Under the pieces are notes generated by a model that was not told the DNA's origin, did no database searches, and was given only the letters and a program-made list of their open reading frames with translations. Position numbers and translations under genes: made by a program. DNA of 64,000 bases from assembly GCA_036346375.1 (NCBI GenBank), contig CM070517.1:12441161-12505160 (forward strand), read 5' to 3'. Below, piece by piece: positions 1-11,359 of this stretch. The stretch's first letter is position 1; every line of letters begins with the position of its first letter. This DNA comes from Guadua angustifolia. Taxonomy: Eukaryota; Streptophyta; Magnoliopsida; Poales; Poaceae.

Positions 1-185
1 GGAGACTAGGCGTATGAAGGCGCGGAGAGTGAGTAGGAGACTACTGCGTAATCTTGCCGATTTACTAGTACAAAAAGAAAGTGAACATCATTGCCACTTG
101 CCATCATACAAAGGAGCATTAGTTCCTTATGAATGTTTCATACTGAGTGGTACACATACATAGTTCATACTGATAGTGGTACATC

Positions 186-1836
186 TCAAGTAGTCACATA
201 CTTTGTCTTTACAAGTGTTCCTTCATTATGATCGCGACGTATGAAAGGAGCATCCACGTCTGTGTCATTGAGGAGGCTTATGTCGACATCCACACGAAAG
301 GAGGAGCTCGTCAAGCCGACTATACTCTCCTCGTGCATGATGTCCTCAACTCCAACAATCCTTCGTTTGCCTTGGAGAACCACGTGTCGCTTTGGCTTAC
401 TACTACAATCTTTACCTTGTCATACGCTTCTTAGGTTTGCTTGACATGTCCATTACGTGAAGACACATCTCACATCATTTGCGAGGACGAGCGGTTCGCG
501 CTGTAGTCGACTTGCGTGAGGTCCACGATTGTCATCTGTATTTGTCGACCTTCACGCCGCTTGAAGTCGGTTTGACCCATTAGCACTTAAATAGAGGGAC
601 CTTCAAAGGTCCATAGTCGAAACTCCCATATCTCTTCTATGAAACCATAATATGTATCCACCTTGCCTTTGTTGTCTTGGCATCTATCACGGACACCGCT
701 ATTACGGTTGGTGCTCTTGTTATCACGGGATCGGTGTAGAATGTGTAACCATTTATCTCGTACCCTTGAATGTCACGATTTCACTAGATGGTCCCGAGCC
801 AAGCGTTACAAGCTGTTCATTGTCTGGCCCTTTCAAAGGGATGTACTTATGTAACCAAGCGCCGAAAGAATCCATGTGCTTCAATGTTATCCAATCCTCA
901 GACCTCCCTGGGAAATCGCGGCATAGAATACTCTTGTGCTCATGGACATACGGGGCCACTACAGTTGATTGTTTCAAGACCGTGAAATGTGCTTGCTTAA
1001 ATGTAAGAAGATCATTGCATGCAATTGCTTTCCTTCCTAGTGTCCCTTTTCCCGTAGCCTCCCTCATGGCGTGATATAGGGCGCCGATCGGGTTTAGATC
1101 ATTAATGTAATCCACACAAAACTCAATCACCTCCTCGTCCCATAGCCCTCGGCAATGCATCCTTCGGGCGAGCAGTTCACGGACATACTTCTTTAGCACA
1201 CTCATGTACCTCTCGAAAGGGAACATGTTGTGCGATACACTGGTCCGAGAATACCTATCTCTTTGACAAGGTGAGCAGTGAGATGAACCATAATATCAAA
1301 GAATGCGGGAGGAAAGATCATCTCAAGACTAACCACACTTTGTACCACGTCATCCTGCAGCTTACTTAGTTTATACGGGTCGATGACCTTCGTGAAACAG
1401 CGTTGAAAAAAGAACACGACTTGTGATTGTCCCCGTACCCACTCGGGCGGTGTGCCTCTCCACGACCACTGGGAGCAATTGTGTCATAAACACAAAGGCG
1501 GTCATGGGATTTCATGTGTGCGATTTTATTCTCTTTCGTGTTTATGAGTCTCTTTACATTGGAGGAGTATCCGGAAGGACCTTCACTTGTTCAGGGAACT
1601 CTATCATGCTTTTTTCTCTTCTTTGCTTAGAGTGTAGCTCGCAGGATGTAGGTAATGTTGTCCTTTCCCTCTTTTTTGGGATGTAGGTCATTCCTCGGTT
1701 CCAAGTTTAAGGTCCTTCCGAGCTTGCGGTGTATCTTTCGATTTTCGTACATATCTATGTAGCCTAGTAGGTTCAAGCAGACATTCTTCGTGATGTGCAT
1801 GAAGTCATGTGAGTGTGAACCTCCATGACTTCCCAA
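186..1836 (-). pseudogene. TNP2-like CACTA transposase, truncated and frameshifted
   Basis: On the minus strand, protein blocks occur in family order but in different frames. At 1836-1627 is the end of the Transposase_21 region (SHDFMHITKNVCLNLLG). At 1417-1202 and 1226-753 is the DUF4218 region (FDIMVHLTAHLVKEI, MFPFERYMSVLKKYVRE, then VDYINDLNPIG). Traces of the DUF4216 region lie between 752 and 386. The tail is at 383-186 (KRRIVGVEDI, then IRRDHNEGTLVKT). The N-terminal association domain and the first half of Transposase_21 are absent; AT-rich DNA at 1850-2580 occupies their place. TNP2 proteins bind element ends and catalyse excision, but this copy cannot be functional. The same tail in CACTA-2 (6150-6342) and CACTA-3 (48840-49021) supports the call. 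Confidence 0.85.
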
Positions 1837-1849
1837 ATCTACACCATGT

Positions 1850-2580
1850 TATAATTTCATTAAAATTATAATTTCATTAAAATTTTTAATTTCATTGCCG
1901 ATTCATCTACACCATGTTATAATTTCATTAAAATTCTAACAAATTTAGATTACAAAAATTATAACCTAACTTATAGGCACATTTAAAATCTATAGCTCAC
2001 AAGCTCTTAAATCTACCTTTCTAATTATTTTTTCCTTCTTGAGTCTACAATTAATGACCATATTTTTTCTTATCCAAGAAAAAAGCTCCACCTACACCAT
2101 CATACAATTAAAAACATACCTTTCTAATTTTTTATCCCTTTCTACCTTTGTAATTATTTTTTATCCTTCTACATTTTTTCTATTTTATTTCATACACCAA
2201 TAATTACTTCCTTGCAATGTACCTAGATCTCCCCAACTTATTGTGATATTTAAGATTCTAAAAGTACAAGCACCTAGATCTACACCCTACATCTTCATAC
2301 AACAACAAAAACAAGCATACAAAATAAATTTTGGGGAAGAACTCCCTACAATTTGATCATGCATGTTCTTGTCTAAAAAGTTCAAGATTTCTCCACATCC
2401 ATTGAAAAAAATTGCAATATCTAGGTGAGAAGGATGTTGGCATGATGTCACTAACCTTGAAACACTTAATTTGGAGCTAATCACCCCCAATTAAAAATTT
2501 GGACAACACCTCCCGAGCAGTGCTTGGCGGCCCTTCTCTGATCGATCGTACCTCTGCTGCAGCCTGCTGAGCTCGTGGAG
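1850..2580. other. AT-rich stretch without a gene
   Basis: No convincing coding signal. It holds a direct repeat of about 31 bp (ATCTACACCATGTTATAATT followed by TCATTAAAATT) at about 1839 and 1904, and several pyrimidine-rich blocks. It sits where the N-terminal exons of TNP2 would be expected. Confidence 0.6.
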
Positions 2581-2599
2581 GAAGAAGGGTTTAAATGGG

Positions 2600-2862
2600 C
2601 TGGGCGGGAGGCTTCGAGGCGGTTTGAGACACGAACCGCTTCTGTATGTGGCTTTCTACAAGTGGTTCTTGTCTCAAACCGCTTCTGGAAATCAGAAGCG
2701 GTTTGAGACAAGAACCGCTTAAAGCAACATCGGCGATTCGTGTCTCAAACCGCTTCGAAGCCCTCTCCGACCATGCCTCTGAACCGCTTCGTGCGAACAT
2801 CTGTGAGTTCGCACCAAACCGCTTCAAATAGGCCGGTTGTGATGCCCAGTTCTGTAGTAGTG
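2600..2862. repeat. CACTA-1 subterminal repeats and terminal inverted repeat
   Basis: Copies of AACCGCTT / AAGCGGTT and GTTTGAGACA occur in both orientations. One perfect hairpin has 17-bp arms at 2671-2687 and 2693-2709 with a 5-bp loop (GAAAT). Such arrays bind the element's own DNA-binding protein in En/Spm. The terminus is CACTACTACAG on the minus strand, ending at 2862. Confidence 0.8.
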
Positions 2863-2865
2863 CAA

Positions 2866-3010
2866 TACCGATTTGTGTAACGAACCGGTACTGATATGAG
2901 ACCATCAGTACTAGTTGGTGCCTTCAACCGGTACTGTGCCTTCAACAATTCATTATCGAAAAATGAGCTAACAGTTATCTTGATGTAACATAATGTAGAT
3001 GAACCGGTGA
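2866..3010. repeat. CACTA-2 5' subterminal repeats
   Basis: CGAACCGGTACTGATATGAG, then CATCAGTACTAGTTGG, then CAACCGGTACTG and GAACCGGTGATGG are variants of one motif in both orientations. A similar motif (CCAGTACTGATGAGGG, then CCTCATCAGTAC) recurs at 28478-28505. Confidence 0.65.
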
Positions 3011-3013
3011 TGG

Positions 3014-6000
3014 ATGTACATGGACCGACGCTCCCCGAAGCTCTTGCAGGGTTTGCAAGATTTTCTTCATGCGGCCGATACATACACGACGTCGGGCTAC
3101 ATATGTTGTCCATGCATAGACTGCAAGAATAAGAAGGAGTGGCCAAAATCCAGCCACATTCAATTTCATTTACTCGCAAGAGGTTTCATGTCAAACTATA
3201 CCTATTGGACCAAGCACGGTGAAGAAGAGATTATACAGGAAGACGGTGAAGAAGAAGAGGCGGACAACAATATCCCGGACGCTAGCCAACACGGTTCTTT
3301 TGAAGATACATTGGGGGAGTTTGACGATGATGACCTAGACCAGATGTTGTTTGATGGAGAGGGAGAATACATCAATGAAAGACATTACGAAAAGTTCTAG
3401 CGCCTATGAGAGGACCACAGAACATTGTTGTACCCAAACTGCCGACAGGGCCATAAAAAGTTGCGTACCACATTAGAACTGATGCAATGGAAGGCGACCA
3501 ATGGATTGTTTGATAAGGGATTCGATGAGCTATTATGCCTCATCAAGAAGTTACTTCCAGAGGGGAACACATTGCTCGAAACTATGTACGATGCCAAACA
3601 AGTTGTCTGCCCTTTGGGGTTGGAGGTACAGAAGATACATGCATGTCGTAATGATTGTATCCTTTATCGCAATGAGTACGAGGATTTGGAAGCTTGTCCG
3701 GTGTGCAAAACTTCACGGTATAAGACCAGGCGTGATGACCCAGGTGAGGTAGAGGGGCAGCGTAGGAAGAAGAGACCCCCTGCTAAAGTGGTGTGGTATT
3801 TCCCTGTAATCCTCCGGTTGAAGCATTTATTTGCGAACAAAGCACATGCCGGATGATGATGTTGGCACAAAGAAGATCGTGGGGCGACGGAAGGTTAAGG
3901 CACCTGCGATGGCTCCCAAAGGAGGAAAGTCGATAGAACATACTCGGACTTTGCTGAGGATGCAAGGAACATAAGGTTTGGGTTGAGTACGGATGGGATG
4001 AACCCATATGGCGAGATGAGTAGCAGTCACAGCACTTGGCCTGTGACTCTATGTATCTGCAACCTTCCTCCTTGACTGTGTATGAAGCAGAAGTACATTA
4101 TAATACCGTTGCTTATCCAAGGCCCGAAGCAACCTGGAAACGACATTGATGTGTACCTCAAACCATTAGTTGAAGATCTGCTGACACTGTGGAACGATGG
4201 TGTACGTGTATGGGATGAGTACAAAAGAAAGCACTTCACTCTACGTGCATTGCTATTCGTAACCATCAACGACTAGCCTGCACTTGGTAACCTGTTAGAC
4301 CTATCTATCAAAGGATATAAAGTCTGCATCCATTGCTTAGAGGATACGGACAGCAAGTACCTAAAAAACTCCCGAAAGGTTGTCTACATGGGCCACCGTA
4401 GGTTCCTCCATATGAAGGACCCGTTAAGGAGGAAGGGTGAGAATTTTGATGGGACAAAAGAGAAACTTAAGAAGCCCCTGCATCACAGTGAGGCGCTTGT
4501 ATTTTCTTTGGTAAAGGATCTGAAAGTAGTATTTGAAAAAGGTCCTGGTAGCAAACCTGTCCCGACTAAACAAGGTCACACGAAGCCCATTTGGAAGAAG
4601 AAGTCAATATTTTGGGACTTACCTTACTGGAAAGACTTAGAGGTCCGCCACTCACTGGACTTCATGCATATCACGAAGAATGTCTGCGTGAACCTGCTAG
4701 GCTCCCTAGATATGTACGGCAAATCAAAAGATACACTTCAATTACGAAAGGACCTAGAGCTACTGGGAATCAGGAACGACCTACATCTAGAAAAGAGTGG
4801 AAGGACAGCATTACCTCCACCCTGCAAGCTACACTCTGAGCAAGGAAGAGAAAAAAACATGATTAAGTTCTTGAACAGTGTGAAGGTCCCTTCTGGATAC
4901 TCCTCGAACATAAGGAGACTCATAAACATGAAAGAGAATAAAATCGTACACATAAAATCCCATGATTGTCAAGTGTTGATTACACATTTGCTCCCAGTGG
5001 CGGTGTGAGGTATTCTGCCAGATTAGGTACGAGGGACAATCATAAAGTTGTGTTCGTTCTTCAACGTGGTGTCGCAGAAGGTCATCGAACCGAATAAGGT
5101 ATCTAATCTGCATGATGACATGGTCAATAGTCTGGTTAGCCTTGAGATGATCTTCCTCCATCCTTCTTTAATATTATGGTCCATCTCATGGTCCACATTG
5201 TTAAAGAGATAGAAATTCTTGGACCTGTGTTCCTCCAGAATATGTTCCCTTTCGAGAGGTACATGGGTATCCTAAAGAAATATGTTAAGTAACGGTCTCA
5301 CCGAAGTGCATTCTTGCAGGTGTTGGCACAGAGGAGGTGATCAAGTTTTATGTTAGTTACATTGATGATTTGAATCTGATTGGCGTCCCTATATCACGCC
5401 ATGAGGGGAGGCTACGGGGAAAAGGGAATTTAGGGAGAAAAGAATCCTATAACGACGATCTACTTTTATTTAAACAAGCACATTTCACGGTATTGAAACA
5501 AGCAACTGTAGTGGCTCCGTATATCTATGATCATGAGATGAGTCTACGAGCATAATACCCAGAGAAGTCAGATAAGTGGATCGTAGTCGAGCAAATGGAT
5601 CATTTCGGCAGTTGGTTACAAAAGCAACTGTTGGGCAACCAGACAGACGATGAACAATTGAAACTCTTGGCTCGAGGACCATCCACAACAATCATATCAT
5701 TCCAAGGGTATGAGATAAATGGGTACACATTTTACACGACTGACCGAGATAGCAAGAGCACTAACCAAAAGCGATGGCGTCCGTATAGATGCCTTGGACA
5801 AAAATGGAAAGATGGACACCTACTATGGTTTCATAGAGGAGATCTGGGAGCTCGAGTACGAGCCTTTAAAAGTCCCTCTGTTTCGGTGCCAATGGGTCAA
5901 ACTGACAGCCGTGGAGATTGATAAGTACGGTATGACAACTATAGACCTCAAGCAAGTGGCCTATAGGGACGAACCGTTCGTGCTCGCTAATGATGTGACA

Positions 6001-6342
6001 CAGGTATTCTATGTGATGGACATGGACAACAAATCGAAAAAGCAGAAGAACAAGCCTACTAAAAGCAAGAAGCAGAATGACAAGACTACTGAAAACATAA
6101 AGCATAAGGAGAAGACTAGCAGTAGCGATCAACCAAGGCGCCACGTGGTTCTTCCAAGTAAAAGAAGGATTGTTGGAGTTAACGGCGTCACGGATGAAAA
6201 AGAGTATAATCAGTTCGATGAGCTGCCTTCTTTCACAGTAGATGTAGACATTAGTGTCCTGAATGATACAAAGGAATCTCTATACGTACGCCGCGATCAT
6301 AATGAAGGATCGCTTGTAAAAACAAAGTATGTTAGCAAATAA
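3014..6342 (+). pseudogene. TNP2-like CACTA transposase, nearly full length, with stops and frameshifts
   Basis: Domain order is that of a complete TNP2. The N-terminal transposase-associated domain is at 3014-3397, with the CPC..C pattern ICCPCIDCKN and an acidic stretch. Next is a linker with paired cysteines (EACPVCKTSRY, 3690-3722). Transposase_21 is at 3770-5008 (PPAKVVWYFP; LKPLVEDLLTLWNDGV; HSLDFMHITKNVCVNLLG). DUF4218 is at about 5040-5420 and DUF4216 at about 5595-6010 (TYYGFIEEIWELEYEPLKVPLF). A lysine-rich linker and the tail RRDHNEGSLVKT end at 6342. In-frame stops occur near 3398 and 4274; much of 3014-5008 stays in one frame, then the frame changes twice before 5719. The start chosen is the ATG at 3014, which begins the association domain. 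Not functional as sequenced. Confidence 0.9.
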
Positions 6343-6471
6343 GTCCAACCGTGTTGTATACTCCCAGGTCAGTCATGCAGACATGACACATCGATTCGCG
6401 CCACTCAATTTCTATATACTCTCTTAATTCTGTTTTTCATACTTACAGCGCCTCAAAGTCATCTCTGATAG

Positions 6472-6633
6472 GGCCTTCATTCTGAAATCCAAGCCATTCA
6501 GGGCCAGCTCACCTACTTCATCATGAAGGAAGTACTCAACAAGAACGGCGAGTTTTATGACGAAGACAACAATGATCCACTCCTCCATACTCATTTCTCA
6601 CATCACATGTCTCGAACCTCCGAAGACTCGTAG
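6472..6633 (+). pseudogene. C-terminal tail of a CACTA second gene (Ulp1-protease type)
   Basis: One frame reads through IQGQLTYFIMKEVLNKNGEF to a TAG at 6631-6633. This is the signature tail after the Ulp1-like cysteine protease domain in grass CACTA ORF2 proteins. A related tail (IQEQLIGFIYDEVINPKGEF) is at 28048-28107. A possible splice acceptor (TTACAG) precedes it at about 6443. The protease domain itself is missing here, so CACTA-2 has probably lost the body of its second gene. Confidence 0.6.
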
Positions 6634-7018
6634 GCTTCTAGTTTAGGAAACTAGTTTAGGCTTTTGTTACTTCAATTTTTTTTTCATTACAAAGTGTAAA
6701 TAACTCTTTGTTCCTTTGAAATGGGAACCCCTTGTTTCGTTAATGCCACTTCTCTTGTCAGTGGTTCATGCTTCAGTGGGAGAATCTATTTTGACTATAA
6801 AAATGTTGTTTACTTTGTTACCAAAGCATGACAAGGCCAGAGTGATTCAAACAACATTATTTGTGGTCGGGATAAAGACACTGCTCCAAATTAGTGAAGT
6901 TGGTATCGATTTGCTTTTATTTTACGTTGAATGATTACGGAGATTTGTTTTCTTTAATAATCGCAATTGACCTTTCGAAACCTTTTGCTCCTAAGAATAC
7001 TATTCCATTGACATGTTT

Positions 7019-7221
7019 TGCTAATTCGAATGTTTGTGGATGTTGCGGAGAGGCAATTGCTTTGGGGTTTCAGCATTACATACTATCCTCGAGAAATGCT
7101 TTGATGATTCCCACAATGTTTGCTAATTCGAATGTTTGTGGGCGTTCGGAGAGGCAATTGCTTTATGGTTTCAGCATTACATCTTGTCACGAGAAATCTT
7201 GTGATGATTCCCACAATGTTA
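7019..7221. repeat. Tandem duplication, 102-bp period, two copies
   Basis: Copies begin TGCTAATTCGAATGTTTGTG at 7019 and 7121 and end CCCACAATGTT. They differ by several substitutions and small indels. Confidence 0.85.
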
Positions 7222-7719
7222 TTAATCTTACCATGTGCATTATATTATTTTTTGCATAAATATTTTCCATTGCATATTTAACATTTCTATTTTTTCTCTT
7301 GGCCTTTCCAGCTTTACCAATAGCATCATTGTTCCCCTTCTTGTATTTCATGGTAAGTATTATCATTTGATTCTCTTTTTTTTGGTTATTTAGGATATTG
7401 TGTTACATACTTACATGACAATATCTGGACAGTAATAGCAATGTTCATTTCTGTATATTTCGGTCTATCTCAGTTATTTTTCATGTCTGTGCACACATGC
7501 ATCTCTGAAGTGCTCATTTCAATTTTTAGAAATAGACTACATCTCAACCTGCTAGTGTTTGTCTTCTTATTTTCTTCTATGGTTGCTACATTGTTCCTAT
7601 TAACCTATACCTTTATATTTAATATTTATAGTTTCTATTGGGATAATTGCTGGCTATTGAATTGTTGGCAGTATCACGATGAATTACGGCAAGATGGAAT
7701 TCAAATGACCAAGTAAGTG

Positions 7720-7740
7720 TATATATATATATATATATAT
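7720..7740. repeat. (TA)n microsatellite
   Basis: About ten TA units directly upstream of the PPR-like peptide. Confidence 0.95.
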
Positions 7741-7741
7741 G

Positions 7742-7815
7742 GCACTCATTAGTGCATATTCAAGACTTGGAAACTTCGACATGGCCAAACAAGTAAATGA
7801 TGCTCTTTGGGCAGA
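7742..7815 (+). pseudogene. Possible pentatricopeptide-repeat (PPR) fragment
   Basis: The frame starting at 7742 reads ALISAYSRLGNFDMAKQ and then VNDALW, matching the helix-turn-helix consensus of a P-type PPR motif (L-I-x-A-Y, G-x-x-x-x-A). Only one motif is seen and the flanks are not coding, so this would be a tiny captured or decayed piece. PPR proteins bind organellar RNA. A chance match is possible. Confidence 0.4.
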
Positions 7816-9309
7816 ATTTTATTTTAATTTTTCTACACCTTTAGGTTCCAATTCTCCTTACACATGATGTACTGCATATTTCCTTAATTGGATAGATAAT
7901 GGTTATTACTACAAAATGCTAATGTTAAGAAACTAAAGAAAATCTGCTTGAGCACATAATATCTCCGTAACATAGAATGAGGCCTACAATGTAATTTGTT
8001 ATATGTGATACTTATAAAACCATCCTTGTTTCCTTAGGTTCCTTTGGATAAGGATATTGTGTGTTTGCTTTTGCTTTTCCCTCCTGCCTCTTCTAGGTTT
8101 CAAGTAGGCAGTAACAGATTGAACACTTTCAATTGGGAACAATTGTGAACTCATTTTCGTGCAATATGTATTAAGGTGTTTGTGCTATCTTGAAGCATGG
8201 ACAAATAATGGCCTTGCACTTTCGGATAAAAGACGCATGACTCCTTATAATGGTGACACGGATCAACAAATGAAGGAAAAAGTTCAGTTTTCTGCATGGC
8301 TTATTTTGTTATCTAAACTAGTTTGGGTTGGTGTCAAACTCGGAAAAAAGCGAGAGAGTTTCAAGTTTAGAAGGTTGATCCGGTTCGGTTTCTTTGTTGA
8401 TTTCACTTTTCGGTTTGGGATTGCAAATAGTGTTGTATCCGGTACAAATTGTATCTATATTTAGGTGAGTCGATTAAGATTAGGAAGTCCACATTATTGT
8501 CCATAGATGCATGTAATATTTAGTCTATATAAGTAATGAAGGGAAAAAAAGTACTGCATCGGTTTGTTGGCAGCACAAAATTTGTTGAGTTCATCTGATT
8601 ACAGATTGTCAGTTTGTCATATTTGTGTACTAAATGTTACGAGGTAAATGAGAAAATAACTACCACAATACCTAATTTGCCATTAACATAATGTGATGGT
8701 ATGCTCTGTATGAGCGAGTAGACCAAAAACATTGTCATGCATAGAGCCACAGATTGTTTCGAACAATTGCATATTTTCTGCCTTTAAGTCAAATCATATG
8801 CATGCTATAAGCCCTTCCATAAGAGATAAAACCCTTTTCAGCAAATTCATACATTTTTGCCAATGACACATGACTGATGATTCTGTCTTAGTATTCTCAC
8901 TTCACTAAGAAATATATGTTTTACCCCATACATTCCATTATTTGTGCTACTGCTCACATACTCATCAGGGATCATGAAGCACATGACTAATCTTTTCCCT
9001 TCCTTTTCATGTATTCCGTAGGCTTGTTTGGATGAGTATTTATAGGAGGATGCCCCATTTGACATATGTAGCTGCCAGGTGAGTGGCCTAGCTTTATATT
9101 TCCAAGCAATGAGCTTTCAATTTTCATAGTCTGTTGCTATTGTTGAGTGGGTTCAACTGCCTTTATTCTTTGCCAATTGTTAGCACAACTTTGTATTTCT
9201 AAATTCTGTTGCTATTGTTCAGTGGGTTCAACTGCTTGTTTGCATGAGTATTTATAAATTCTGTACAGAGGGCATGGCTAGCACTGCCTGAGGCTAGCCA
9301 CAAATGCCA

Positions 9310-9590
9310 GTTTTTTATTTTCCTGTGTCGGACTATCAGTGACGGTTCTAGCCAAAAACCGCCACTGATACTAGTACTATCAGTGACGGTTTTTGGTTAG
9401 AACCGTCACTGATATCCTTCATATCAGTGACGGTTCTAACCAAAAACCGTCACAAATAATATTATCTGTGGCGGTTCTAGAACCGTCACTGATAATCCTC
9501 CATTATCAGTGGCACTAAATCGGTGGCGGTTCGAAAACCGTCACTTATGGTAGTTACGAACCGCCACTGATGACCTTTTTCAAGGTAGTG
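9310..9590. repeat. CACTA subterminal array and terminus (motif TCAGTGACGGTT)
   Basis: At least eight copies of TCAGTGACGGTTCT / AGAACCGTCACTGA in alternating orientation end in ...CAAGGTAGTG at 9590, that is CACTACCTTG on the minus strand. It is one end of a CACTA element, or of a small non-autonomous derivative, lying to the left. The matching end was not found in the window. Confidence 0.75.
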
Positions 9591-9841
9591 CAATGATGTG
9601 TGGCCATGATCACAAGAGAGGAGAGTAGGCTGCACATCTCTACCCTACCATGTATTACTTTACTCACCCCTACCCATTTACCTAACAAGTCAGTGACACA
9701 TGGGATCTACCTTGCATAGGAACTTGAGGCTGCACATCCTCTCCATGACTTTTCTCACTCCAATCACTCATACCCACCCCTTTTTCTCACCCTATGACAT
9801 GTCGGACCTAGCCCCACATGTAAGGCATGAATGGGCAGCCA

Positions 9842-9848
9842 TATATAA
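9842..9848 (+). promoter_or_regulatory. TATA box in the LTR
   Basis: CATATATAAGGCC, followed about 30 bp later by a CT-rich segment suitable as a transcription start. Confidence 0.55.
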
Positions 9849-11277
9849 GGCCCTAACCCTTGGTTTCTTCTCCCCCTACTGCCCATTTGCTCAGCTCCAA
9901 ACCAGAAAACAGCAAGAACTCTTTTCTCCAACCCTTGCCATTCTTCACCTCAAATCCCCACAAGTTTTGAGTTTGAGCTTGTGCATGTTATACCACCTTG
10001 AAGCCAAGATCAAGAGCTTCCAATCCATCTAAATGGATTCTTGAGGCACCAAATTTTGGGTGAGTGGTAACCGATTTTCATTCATCCATGTTCTGAAAAT
10101 TTTGGTCATTGTGACTTATTTCTTTCTTCTCCATGGAATCCATCATCACACCTTGAATCGGGTCACGCATGTCGCATGGAAGCTTGAGGAGGAGGGTTAG
10201 TTGCTGTTGCAAGCACGAGCAAGTGAGGTCATCATCGTCTACACGAGCTAGGAGGAGACGAACCGCGAGAACCAGCATTGCGACACCTTTCGTCATTCGC
10301 TCGCCGAAACCAACCTTCACTAAGTGCAAAAACAACCTTGTAGTGGTAAGATTCTAACCTAGTCCGTCCCTTTTAAACCCTAGGCCATTCCTTTGAAGTG
10401 TAGAGGACAATAGACAAGTAGCAGTTTTTGAAACAGACCGCTCAACCTGGACACTCCGGGGATTTCATCCGGACACTCCGGAATTTCATCCGGATAGTCC
10501 GGATATGCCAGAACTCGCCATACCGAGAGGGCCAACCCGGACACTCCGGGGTTTAAACTCGGATACTCGGACCTAATTCAATAAAATGCCCTAATACTTG
10601 AAATTTTGATGCACAACTCAATTCGTATTTTCATATTATCATTAGTACTACACATCATGAGCGTTTCATGCATCTTTTAATCATGTGCACCATTGGAGTT
10701 CTTGATTTGGTGTTTATGGATTTGGATTTTCTCGTTAGGTGTTGATGCTTCGGAAGGCACTCCCGAGTATGACTACGCCTTCGAAGTCAAGAACGAGAAG
10801 CAAGGCACTACCTTACTCCTTGACCATGATTGCTCCTACTATTTGAAATTTACATTTTTGGAATTATTTTATCAATTGCATGCTTACTTTCAACTACAAT
10901 TATGATTGGGTAGAAATCTTAGCTATTACCACATTGTGATGTTATTCCCTTACCGTGTTCTTTCCATGTCCATTGTCGCCCTAGGTGGATGGTTTATTAC
11001 TATTGTATATGGGTTCGTACGAATTGCTTAGCCATGCTTAGAACATCGTTAGAAACCGCGATAGATGGACTTAATCCATCGGTCGCAATGATCAAGATTT
11101 ATTTAATAATGGTGGTTTCAAATGTTCGTTAATGAGTAGAGATATTGGTTAAGGACTTTAAGGATTGAATCCTGGTGACGTCTCTTTGAGTAACTATCGT
11201 GCGAACCACATGCCGTTTATGGGACCGGCGTAACCAAGTACTTATGTATGCCTAGGTTATGTAAACCATGTGCACTT

Positions 11278-11359
11278 GGAATTCCTTGAGCTTAGTGGAG
11301 CATCAAGGAATGACCGTCGGAATTCCTTGGGCTTAGTGGAGCGCCAAGGAATGTCCTCG
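11278..11359. repeat. 41-bp tandem repeat, two copies plus a decayed third
   Basis: GGAATTCCTTGAGCTTAGTG at 11278 and GGAATTCCTTGGGCTTAGTG at 11319. A weaker third copy starts at 11360 (GGAGTCCCTCGAACTTTGTT). Confidence 0.85.

Larger units (their letters stand above)
1..2862 (-). mobile_element. CACTA (En/Spm) transposon, 5' part, minus strand (CACTA-1)
   Basis: The right edge at 2862 reads ...TCTGTAGTAGTG, which on the minus strand is CACTACTACAGAACTGGGC, a typical CACTA terminus. Inside it lies a subterminal array (2600-2840) and then, reading leftwards, a decayed TNP2 transposase. The other terminus lies left of the window. The element abuts sequence with a different subterminal motif (AACCGGTACTGAT), so it seems to have inserted into the 5' end of the next CACTA. 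The usual 3-bp TSD cannot be tested with one end. Confidence 0.8.
2863..6640 (+). mobile_element. CACTA transposon, plus strand (CACTA-2)
   Basis: It starts inside a subterminal array with motif AACCGGTACTGAT (2880-3008), carries a broken TNP2 at 3014-6342 and the tail of a second CACTA gene at 6472-6633. Its 5' terminus is not seen because CACTA-1 adjoins it, and I could not find its 3' terminus between 6640 and 9300. The right edge given is the last recognisable coding sequence, not a true end. Confidence 0.7.
6634..9300. other. Low-information region between CACTA remnants
   Basis: No full gene is recognisable. It contains the tandem duplication at 7019-7221, short exon-like pieces flanked by AG/GT sites (a 45-bp piece at about 7320-7350; one ending YHDELRQDGIQMTK before GTAAGTG at 7712), a TA microsatellite, a PPR-like peptide at 7742-7815, and a diverged duplication (TCTGTTGCTATTGTTNAGTG at about 9130 and 9205). 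This may be captured genic DNA, but I cannot name the source. Confidence 0.4.

Noticed and set aside
2600..2862. Alternating 13-20 bp repeats at CACTA ends as CRISPR arrays
   Set aside because: Spacing is irregular, orientation alternates, and a CACTA terminus follows directly; this is a subterminal array. The same applies at 9310, 43917, 49855 and 60686.
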